A stretch of 12,866 bases of DNA from an uncultured Prevotella sp. (lineage in GTDB: Bacteria; Bacteroidota; Bacteroidia; Bacteroidales; Bacteroidaceae), in the NCBI GenBank assembly GCA_900550635.1, contig URSZ01000065.1, positions 1 through 12,866 of the forward strand. The letters are read 5' to 3'. Numbering within the stretch: the stretch's first letter is position 1; the number at the start of each line of letters is the position of its first letter. The notes under the pieces are model-generated. The model was not told where the DNA came from. It worked only from the letters and a program-made list of their open reading frames with translations, and did not search any database. Shown here one piece after another: positions 6,880 through 12,866 of this stretch. Position numbers and translations under genes: made by a program.

Positions 6880-7989
6880 ATGGAAACAAGACGAAATTTT
6901 CTGAAAAAACTCATCGCCTCGTCAGCTGTTATAATGACGGAAGGAAACATTGGAATCTTTGCCGGCACGCCAGATGTCCAAAAAGCGCAAGCCGACATAA
7001 CCGCAGCCACTGCCCCTGTTTGGAAAGGATTCAACTTGCTGTACAAATTCAACCCCGACTTCCAGTCTCCTTTTTCCGAACATGACTTCAAACTGATTGC
7101 ACGCCTGGGATTCAACTTCGTGCGAATACCACTTTCCTATTGGTGTTGGAGCAGTGAAGATAATTGGTATTCAATAAACGACAAAGTTCTCAAAGAAATA
7201 GACCAGGCTGTAGAATGGGGAAAACAATACGGGTTACACGTTAACCTGAATTTCCACCGCGTGCCAGGATATTGCATTAATGCTCCCAAGCCGCCAACAA
7301 ACATATTTGAAGAAGAGGCACCGCTTGAAGCATGTGCGTTCCACTGGAAAACTTTTGCCGAACGTTATAAAGGCATACCAAACAAAGCGCTCAGTTTCAA
7401 CCTAATTAATGAAGCACCTGCCGTCAGCACGGAAAAGTACGACCGTGTTGCGCGCAAACTTATAAAAACAATACGGGCCGTCGACAAAAACCGCTTGATA
7501 ATAGTAGACGGGAAAAACGTGGGGTGCGTGCCGCTGATGACTCTTACCGACGTGCCCAACATTATCCAAAGCGGAAGAGGTTACAACCCCATGCTGATAT
7601 CCCACTTCAAGGCTACATGGCCGGGATCGAGGCAACTCATGGAATTCCCGGAAGAAAAACTTACATGGCCTTTGCACGCCGACGGGGTTGATTACGACAA
7701 GGAATTCCTACACAAACACAACATCTCTCCCTCGGACGAATGGGTAAAGGCAGGCGGCAAGGTACATATCGGCGAAATGGGATGTTACAACAAAACACCT
7801 CACGCCGTGGCTCTGGCATGGCTCGAAGACACACTGTCGTTATTTAAGGAACAAGGATGGGGCTGGGCACTATGGAATCTTACCGGCGATTTCGGCATTA
7901 TCGACAGCAACAGAAAAGACGTGGAATACGAAAAATTCGAAGGCCACCTTTTAGACCGCAAAATGCTCGAACTTCTGAAACGGTATTAG
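6880..7989 (+). CDS. Exported GH5-family glycoside hydrolase
   Basis: This 369-residue protein fits the (beta/alpha)8 barrel of glycoside hydrolase family 5, which cleaves beta-glucans and beta-mannans with retention of configuration. Landmarks are the RIPLSYW strand near residue 82, NFHRVPGY with the conserved His126, the acid/base Glu178 in FNLINEAP, and the nucleophile Glu299 in VHIGEMGCY. The C-terminal WGWALWNLTGDFGI carries the expected substrate-stacking tryptophans. The N-terminus, METRRNFLKKLIASSAV, contains a full twin-arginine motif (TRRNFLKK), so export by Tat in folded form is predicted. The gene stands alone between its own promoter and a terminator, with no SusC/SusD genes, so it is not in a classical polysaccharide utilisation locus. 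The substrate subfamily cannot be told by eye. Confidence 0.93.
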   Translation: METRRNFLKKLIASSAVIMTEGNIGIFAGTPDVQKAQADITAATAPVWKGFNLLYKFNPDFQSPFSEHDFKLIARLGFNFVRIPLSYWCWSSEDNWYSINDKVLKEIDQAVEWGKQYGLHVNLNFHRVPGYCINAPKPPTNIFEEEAPLEACAFHWKTFAERYKGIPNKALSFNLINEAPAVSTEKYDRVARKLIKTIRAVDKNRLIIVDGKNVGCVPLMTLTDVPNIIQSGRGYNPMLISHFKATWPGSRQLMEFPEEKLTWPLHADGVDYDKEFLHKHNISPSDEWVKAGGKVHIGEMGCYNKTPHAVALAWLEDTLSLFKEQGWGWALWNLTGDFGIIDSNRKDVEYEKFEGHLLDRKMLELLKRY

Positions 7990-8029
7990 CATACAAACAT
8001 CCATACAGGCCGCACGAAATCATCAAAAA

Positions 8030-8072
8030 AAAATCGGGGAACGTTTTCTTTGAGAAAACGTTCCCCGATTTT
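8030..8072. terminator. Bidirectional terminator between GH5 and htrA
   Basis: A perfect 19-bp stem has arms at 8030-8048 and 8054-8072, with a TTTGA loop. Its core is TCGGGGAACGTTTTC. An A-run precedes it (8025-8033) and a T-run ends it, so it can stop transcription in both directions. It lies about 40 bases past the GH5 stop and about 18 bases past the htrA stop. Confidence 0.93.
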
Positions 8073-8089
8073 CCGTTACAAACGTTTGT

Positions 8090-9553
8090 TTATTCGTCGT
8101 TTTTGCTCAGGTCTACTGTATAGCTCCTCTTTATTCCGCTCTTTGTTATGGCGCGTATCCACAACGTGCGGTCGTTCGACATGTTGGCCGCCTTGACAGC
8201 CTCGTCAAAATCGGTGCGTGTGCGCATTTGCTTGTCGTTCACCTGCATTATTATCACGCCTTTCTGCAAGCCGGCATCCTTCATGGCACCGTCTCTGATA
8301 GCCGTAACCTCAAGGCCGTATGAAAGGCGCAACTGGCGCTTCAGTTCGTTCGAAAGCGGCGTAAGACCAATTCCCATATCGTTCACATCCACTTCCTGGA
8401 CAACCTCGGTAGTGCCCTGCGCGTTCTTGAGAGTTACTGATTTGGTCTGGCTCTTCTTGTTGCGCATGTAAGTAATAGAAATCTTGTCGCCCGGACGGTG
8501 CATGGACACGATTTCCTGCAATTCAGACATTTTGCTTATCTGCTTACCGTCAACAGCCGTTATAACGTCACCTTTGGTCAAACCTGCGTCGGCTGCCGCG
8601 CTGCCTTCGGTAACTTCAGAAATATACACACCGTTTACCGTGCCGAAGTCAACATCGTTGCCCTTTTCTTTTTCCACGTCAATATAGTTCGACACATCCA
8701 TACCGAGGACACCGATAATAGCACGCTGTACGGTGCCGAACTTCTTAAGGTCGTTAACAACCTTGTTCATAATAGTGGTAGGTATTGCAAAGCCATAACC
8801 CGCATACGAGCCTGTCTGCGAATATATCATGGCGTTTATGCCCACCAGCTCGCCACTCGTGTTTACAAGCGCGCCGCCAGAGTTACCCGGGTTTATGGCT
8901 GCGTCGGTCTGAATGAACGACTCCACGCCGTTTGCACCCATTGAACGCGCCTTGGCACTTACTATACCGGCCGTAACGGTAGACGTAAGATTGAACGGGT
9001 TGCCAACAGCAAGAACCCATTCACCCAATTTCAAGTTATCGCTCGAACCTATCTTTATTGCCGGCAGGTCGTTCTCCTCCACCTTAATCAACGCAAGGTC
9101 GGTAGTCTTGTCCTGCCCTATGATACGGGCCTTGAACTCGCGGTTGTCGTTCAGCTTAACCGTAAGCTCGTCTGCCCCGTCAACCACATGGTTGTTGGTT
9201 ACAATATAACCGTCGGTCGAGATAATCACACCCGAACCCGAAGCCTGCCGCTTGGGCGTCTGCATTTCGCGACGGCGGCTGCCACCGTTGCCACGGCCGA
9301 AGAAATCGCCGAAGAAATCCTCGAACGGATCGTAATATTCAACGCTCTCCGTGCGCGAATTAACGGTAACCTTTATGTAAACCACCGAGTTTACGGCCTT
9401 CTCGGCCGCATATGTCAAATCTACGGGCTGGCCAACAACAAGAGTCTCTTTCTCCGAACCCACGTTAATCGTTTTAGCCACAACCGGAACTATAAGTCCC
9501 AATGCCACAACCAGGATAACCAATCCCGGAATCATGAATTTAAACTTTTTCAT
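8090..9553 (-). CDS. HtrA/DegQ-type periplasmic serine protease
   Basis: This 487-residue protein is a Do/DegP/DegQ-family endoprotease-chaperone for misfolded envelope proteins. The start at 9553 is chosen because MKKFKFMIPGLVILVVALGLIV then makes a clean signal anchor; the frame is open to 9574, which adds seven residues. The trypsin-like domain carries the full triad: His122 in TNNHVVDG, Asp152 in TTDLALIKV and Ser225 in NPGNSGGALV. Two PDZ domains follow, roughly residues 240-365 and 385-480, each with GLxKG-type motifs (GLTKGDVI, GLQKGVII). A glycine/arginine-rich segment (about 85-100) corresponds to the flexible LA loop. The gene is monocistronic, with a -7 box at 9603-9610 and a shared terminator downstream. 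Confidence 0.95.
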   Translation of the reverse strand: MKKFKFMIPGLVILVVALGLIVPVVAKTINVGSEKETLVVGQPVDLTYAAEKAVNSVVYIKVTVNSRTESVEYYDPFEDFFGDFFGRGNGGSRRREMQTPKRQASGSGVIISTDGYIVTNNHVVDGADELTVKLNDNREFKARIIGQDKTTDLALIKVEENDLPAIKIGSSDNLKLGEWVLAVGNPFNLTSTVTAGIVSAKARSMGANGVESFIQTDAAINPGNSGGALVNTSGELVGINAMIYSQTGSYAGYGFAIPTTIMNKVVNDLKKFGTVQRAIIGVLGMDVSNYIDVEKEKGNDVDFGTVNGVYISEVTEGSAAADAGLTKGDVITAVDGKQISKMSELQEIVSMHRPGDKISITYMRNKKSQTKSVTLKNAQGTTEVVQEVDVNDMGIGLTPLSNELKRQLRLSYGLEVTAIRDGAMKDAGLQKGVIIMQVNDKQMRTRTDFDEAVKAANMSNDRTLWIRAITKSGIKRSYTVDLSKNDE

Positions 9554-9602
9554 AATCTTATATTTGAAACACATTTATAATTATCATATACTTAATTACC
9601 GG

Positions 9603-9610
9603 CAAAAGTA
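9603..9610 (-). promoter_or_regulatory. Bacteroidetes-type -7 box of htrA
   Basis: The minus strand reads TACTTTTG, an exact TAnnTTTG match, 49 bases before the preferred htrA start. A GTTTA string upstream is a poor -33 candidate with short spacing. Confidence 0.5.
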
Positions 9611-9925
9611 ATGCCGAAATATTTAAACATTCTCTTTTTGGCAGAAAATATTTTGTGTTTTACTATCTTTTAACCGAGCCAAAGCCCCTCTTAACAAACA
9701 GAAATCATAGCCGCCACCATTTTTTACAGTTGTTTACGCACTGTCAGACACAAAGCCGCTTTAATCGCACAGCCAACCACGAATTACGCAGCATACACGC
9801 CGGTATCGGCAGGGTCAGCGGCTGCACAAACACATCTCCGCGGCAACGCCATAAAACGTGTCTGTTTTTTGTCTGTATTCTTCTCGTCAAAATGAAAACT
9901 GAAATTCAATATCTTATCCCACTCC

Positions 9926-10026
9926 GGGAGCAAAGAAAAAATACAAGGCACATATTTTGAATTATGTCAGACATATTTTTTCTTTGCTCCCACGTGGGTA
10001 AAAACTGCTGAAAACCAGTTTTCAAT
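9926..10026 (+). repeat. Intergenic repeat element, copy B (two 21-bp units, inverted ends, tail)
   Basis: Two 21-bp units lie at 9938-9958 and 9959-9979. The first (centre CAAGGCACA) is the exact reverse complement of the first unit of copy C and of the third unit of copy A. The second is a TGTCAGACA-centred unit. A perfect 18-bp inverted repeat bounds them: GGGAGCAAAGAAAAAATA at 9926-9943 and its complement at 9974-9991. The tail holds CCCACGTGGG at 9989-9998 and an imperfect inverted repeat (AAAACTG ... CAGTTTT) near 10001-10022. Bases 9950-10026 are identical to 12790-12866. Confidence 0.88.
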
Positions 10027-10152
10027 TTTCCCGCTCGAAATCCTCTGTTTTACGACACCTTTTTTGCGTCGTTCTTTGCCCATTTAAACAATACCGACAC
10101 GATCACTATTTGCAATATGCTGACATTTCACATTCGTTTATAGGGAATTTTA

Positions 10153-10160
10153 TATCTTTA
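10153..10160 (+). promoter_or_regulatory. Possible -7 box of the restriction-modification gene
   Basis: TATCTTTA matches seven of eight positions of TAnnTTTG, counting the two free positions, and lies 26 bases before the ATG at 10187. There is no clear TTTG at -33. Copy B ends about 125 bases upstream, so the element could shield the gene from, or couple it to, htrA-side transcription. Confidence 0.3.
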
Positions 10161-10186
10161 CAGATGACTTTAAAATACCATGAATA

Positions 10187-11617
10187 ATGGCAAAATACGG
10201 AAACATTAAAGAGGAGGAACTGAAAAACAAAGTGGCGAACGACTACTTTGCAACATTCGACAGCACGCAAATAATAGGCAACATAGACTTCTGCATTGCC
10301 CCGCCGCGTGAAGGGGCGGAACTGTTCGAGCCAGAATCGCTCTTGTGGGCCGAGGCAAAGCGCGGCACCAAGAAAGACATCTACGCCTCGTTCGTGCAGT
10401 TGATACTCACCATTGGGCGCGCCCGCACGTTCGACCGCTTCCTGCCGCCCGCGTTCCTCGGCTCGTTCGACGCCGAAAAGATTGCCTTCCTTCCCTACTA
10501 CGACATAATAGACGTGTTCTCGCAAAACGACTTCAACTGGAATGTAACGCCCAGCGACCACGACACCAGAGAGTTCCGCCAACTTTACGACAAAGTGAAA
10601 GACGGCATAGAGCGCCAAATGCTGCTCTTCCGCTTTGGCGACGACGACAACGAACTGCGCGGCTTCATACGCCGCAACTTCGTTGTAGGCAAGGCGCAGC
10701 TCTCAAAGGTGCGCATAAACAAAAACAACTTCACCCACATATATCAAAAGTGGCTCAAGGAAGTGAAGCCGTCCATAGCGATAGAATGGGACATAGCCAA
10801 GAAAGAGGGGCTCATCGGCGCCGACTTTTACCTTGCCGACATACTGAGCGAGCACAACGTGTCGCTGCGCGACAAGCTGTTCGTGCTCCTGCGCAGCGAC
10901 CGCTACGTTTACAACATACAGCGCAAGGCCACCGGCTCGATGTCGTTCGAGACCGTGGAGTTCAACGACCGCCAGGCGGCACACGCCCGCTTCTGGAACC
11001 GTTACGACCGCCCGCCCAAGCGCGAATACTGGGACTACATCGTCGAGCGCCGCGACCTGCTCGTGCCGCAGGACGTGCGCGAGCGCAAAGGCTCGTACTT
11101 CACGCCGCAAAGGTGGGTGGAGCTCTCGCAACAATACCTGGCCGACGAACTCGGCGACAACTGGCAGGACGAATACTACGTGTGGGACTGCGCGGCGGGC
11201 ACGGGAAACCTGCTCGCCGGGCTCACCAACAAATACAACATCTGGGCTTCGACGATCGACCCGCAGGACGTAAAGGTAATGCACGAACTTATTTCAACCA
11301 AAAGCCTCAACCTCTTGGACGGGCACGTGTTCCAGTTCGACTTCCTCAACGACCCGTTCACCAAACTGCCCCAACCCCTGCAAGACATAATCAACAACCC
11401 CGAGAAACGCAAAAAGTTAGTCATATACATCAATCCGCCTTACGCCGAGGCGGATAATAGAAGAGGCACCGGCAGACAAGGCGTAGCCGTATCAAAAATT
11501 CATAAGGAATATGCGAAACAAATGGGGTACGCAAAACGTGAGGTTTATATACAATTTCTAACAAGGATTTACCACGAAATCCCTTCCTCGGTGCTTTCAG
11601 AATTTTTAACGTTTTAA
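10187..11617 (+). CDS. Type IIG-like restriction-methylation enzyme, N-terminal part (ends at an in-frame stop)
   Basis: This 476-residue product matches the N-terminal nuclease and first half of the adenine methylase of single-chain (Eco57I-like, type IIG) enzymes. A PD-(D/E)xK-type site is suggested by Asp34 and by Glu56/Lys58 in LLWAEAKRG. Methylase motif X is RKGSYFTPQ (300-308), motif I for AdoMet binding is AAGTGN (336-341), and catalytic motif IV is NPPY (416-419). The chain stops at TAA 11615-11617, yet the same frame stays open to 12667 and encodes the rest of the family's protein. It therefore reads as the front of one broken gene of about 826 codons. It ends before the target-recognition region, so this piece alone is unlikely to be an active enzyme. 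The bases up to about 11430 are GC-rich (42 of 60 in 11041-11100), unlike what follows. Confidence 0.9.
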   Translation: MAKYGNIKEEELKNKVANDYFATFDSTQIIGNIDFCIAPPREGAELFEPESLLWAEAKRGTKKDIYASFVQLILTIGRARTFDRFLPPAFLGSFDAEKIAFLPYYDIIDVFSQNDFNWNVTPSDHDTREFRQLYDKVKDGIERQMLLFRFGDDDNELRGFIRRNFVVGKAQLSKVRINKNNFTHIYQKWLKEVKPSIAIEWDIAKKEGLIGADFYLADILSEHNVSLRDKLFVLLRSDRYVYNIQRKATGSMSFETVEFNDRQAAHARFWNRYDRPPKREYWDYIVERRDLLVPQDVRERKGSYFTPQRWVELSQQYLADELGDNWQDEYYVWDCAAGTGNLLAGLTNKYNIWASTIDPQDVKVMHELISTKSLNLLDGHVFQFDFLNDPFTKLPQPLQDIINNPEKRKKLVIYINPPYAEADNRRGTGRQGVAVSKIHKEYAKQMGYAKREVYIQFLTRIYHEIPSSVLSEFLTF

Positions 11618-12667
11618 AAAAAGGAAGCCCCGAAAATTAGCGCTTTGCGCCCAAAAATACCCGCGCAGCGCGGGCGCTTATTTTTAGTTCCTGCCAAGAC
11701 ATTCGATAATGTCAAAGGAGAATTTCCTATATCCTTTCAAATTTGGAATACTTCCACAGTAACGGCTTTTGAGGGGATAACTGCTGATGTGTACAACGAA
11801 AAAGCTATGTACATTGGCAAAAAGAAAATATTTTCATACGACCATTTGCGAACAATAAACGATTGGACACTCACTTTTATTGATAAAACAAATGAGAAAA
11901 AACTATCCATAGCAACTATTATCGGTGTGGGAAATGATTTCCAAAATCAGCGTTTAGTAAGAATAGAAAAGCCCAACAGACCTTGGAATCATCAGTATCA
12001 ATGGCAAATAACTAAATACAATCTCATACAATCTGCTATATACCTTACTGTACGTACTATAATTGAACCAACTTGGCTAAACGACCGAGACCAATTCATT
12101 TTCCCCAACGAATACTGGGTAAACGACAAAATATTTCAATCGAATTGCTTAGCTTATACACTATTTAATAACAACATCCAAAGTGCTGACGGCGTGAACC
12201 ATTGGATTCCATTCACCGAGGAAGAAGTGGACGCAAAGGAGAAATTCAAAAGCCATTTCATGAGCGACTATATAAAAGGCAAAGCCTCACTGGACGACGA
12301 AAGCATTGACGGCAATGCCGGCAACGGGCAGCAGGCGGAAGGAGACTTGTTCGCCGCAGAACACACAGCCGAAAGAAACCCGGGCAACGGCGGAACACCG
12401 CTCGCGTTCTCACCCGAGGCACAGGCCGTAATGGACGCGGGGCGTGAGCTGTGGCGTTACTACCACGCGCAGCCAGGTGCCGACCCCGACGCCGCGTTCT
12501 ACGACATACGCCTGCACTTCCGGGGCACGAACACGCGCGGCAAGATGAACGCCGACAGCGACGACGAGCGTTACACCGCCCTCATAACCACACTGCGCCA
12601 ACGCCTCAAACAGCTTGCGCACAAAATAAAACCCAAAGTGTACGAATACGGCTTCCTTTTGCGGTGA
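11618..12667 (+). pseudogene. Type IIG-like restriction-methylation enzyme, C-terminal part (same frame, after the stop)
   Basis: The codons directly after TAA 11615-11617 continue the enzyme in the same frame for about 349 residues. APKISALRPKIPA appears to match the usual linker pattern, and LFLVPAKTFDNVKGEFPISF is the conserved late methylase region. The stretch around residues 100-175 is the probable target-recognition part. The closing VMDAGRELWRYYHAQP, YDIR and KVYEYGFLL segments are typical family C-termini. The only early start is a TTG at 11645, with no ribosome site; the first ATG would cut off the conserved LFLVPAKTFDNVKG region. Independent expression is therefore doubtful. Codon use switches inside it: AT-rich to about 12230 (18 G/C of 60 in 12001-12060), then GC-rich (42 of 60 in 12481-12540). 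A glycine/glutamine-rich linker lies near 12310-12400. Confidence 0.85.
11639..11685 (+). other. Terminator-like G/C hairpins just after the internal stop
   Basis: CCCGCG at 11660-11665 and CGCGGG at 11669-11674 form a perfect stem with a CAG loop. AAAAATA (11653-11659) can pair with TATTTTT (11679-11685) around a 4-nt bulge, and a T-rich run closes it. GCGC-TTT-GCGC at 11640-11650 is a second small hairpin, and GCGCCC/GGGCGC gives an alternative pairing. The shape is like a rho-independent terminator, 22 bases after the stop codon, inside what should be coding sequence. Confidence 0.5.
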
Positions 12668-12756
12668 AAAAGTCCGCACATGGAGCATACCTTTATGTCT
12701 TGTCCGTATTTGTCCCGACAAAACGCCGCAGTTTTCGCCCGGTTTCCATGACCGCT

Positions 12757-12866
12757 AAAATATGTGCCTTGTATTTTAAAATATGTCTGACATATTTTGA
12801 ATTATGTCAGACATATTTTTTCTTTGCTCCCACGTGGGTAAAAACTGCTGAAAACCAGTTTTCAAT
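12757..12866 (+). repeat. Intergenic repeat element, copy C (three 21-bp units plus tail, cut by window end)
   Basis: Units lie end to end at 12757-12777 (centre TGTGCCTTG), 12778-12798 and 12799-12819. The middle unit is a perfect palindrome: arm AAAATATGTC, one central base, and the complementary arm. The tail has CCCACGTGGG at 12829-12838 and the AAAACTG ... CAGTTTT inverted repeat, running to the window end. Bases 12790-12866 are identical to 9950-10026, and the identity may extend beyond the window. It begins 90 bases after the restriction-modification stop and could also end its transcript. Confidence 0.88.

Larger units (their letters stand above)
9575..10186. other. Divergent intergenic region between htrA and the restriction-modification gene
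   Basis: These 612 bases hold the htrA promoter box (9603-9610), repeat copy B (9926-10026) and a weak promoter candidate for the restriction-modification gene (10153-10160). The stretch 9620-9925 has no credible gene or RNA structure. An open frame at 9655-9960 would encode a basic 101-residue peptide of random appearance and runs into the repeat. Copy B is much closer in sequence to copy C, beyond the next gene, than to copy A. Confidence 0.6.

Noticed and set aside
8090..9574. Longer htrA start at 9574
   Set aside because: The extra MCFKYKI residues precede a normal signal peptide that begins at the internal methionine (9553), which has the usual positively charged start.
9655..9960. Plus-strand open frame of 101 codons upstream of the restriction-modification gene
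   Set aside because: Composition is random-looking, no promoter or ribosome site is seen, and its end is inside repeat copy B.
10345..11457. Long plus-strand open frame (370 codons) inside the restriction-modification gene
   Set aside because: It is an arginine- and alanine-rich shadow frame created by the GC-rich codons of the real gene, which has clear catalytic motifs in the other frame.
11608..11625. Programmed frameshift at the A/T homopolymer near the internal stop
   Set aside because: An A-AAA-AAG-like run exists, but the sequence after the stop is in the original frame, so a single shift would not restore the protein; two opposite shifts would be needed.
11645..12667. Independent second gene starting at TTG 11645
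   Set aside because: There is no ribosome site or promoter, the start lies inside the hairpin region, and the product is the direct in-frame continuation of the upstream protein.

Overview
The window looks like chromosomal DNA of a Bacteroidota member, most likely Bacteroidales. Promoter-like sites fit the Bacteroidetes consensus (TTTG, about 20 bases, TAnnTTTG; the clearest is at 6763-6794). Shine-Dalgarno sites are weak or absent, and the protein types are typical of that phylum. No rRNA, tRNA, transposase or CRISPR array was recognised.

Layout. (1) 50-3853, minus strand: a probable operon of glutaminyl-tRNA synthetase (glnS), a cytosolic TPR protein whose start codon directly abuts the glnS stop, and a DJ-1/PfpI-family protein, ending at a strong terminator. 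(2) 3854-4501: a gene-free stretch with a possible promoter and repeat copy A. (3) 4502-6612, minus strand: a tight four-gene operon encoding a small exported protein, an HPr-kinase-like P-loop protein, an S26-type (Ser/His) peptidase-like protein and a PqqD-like small protein. PqqD-like and HprK-like proteins are partners in peptide (RiPP, lasso-like) modification, but no precursor, radical-SAM enzyme or transporter is visible. (4) 6763-7989, plus strand: a GH5 glycoside hydrolase with a Tat-type signal, its own promoter and a leader hairpin. (5) A 19-bp perfect hairpin terminator shared with the convergent htrA/degQ-type periplasmic protease gene (8090-9553, minus). (6) 9575-12866: an accessory locus. 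A type IIG-like restriction-methylation enzyme is encoded on the plus strand in one reading frame but is interrupted by an in-frame TAA at 11615-11617. The gene is a base-composition mosaic (GC-rich ends, AT-rich middle holding the late methylase motifs and the probable target-recognition region). It sits between two direct repeats identical over 77 bp.

The most unusual signal is a family of intergenic elements present three times (about 4259-4370, 9926-10026, 12757-window end). Each is a head-to-tail run of two or three 21-bp near-palindromic units, some inverted between copies, followed by a conserved tail with a CCCACGTGGG-type palindrome and an imperfect inverted repeat. Two copies frame the restriction-modification gene. 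The elements, the broken mosaic enzyme and the PqqD/HprK/S26 operon are the parts most worth following up.
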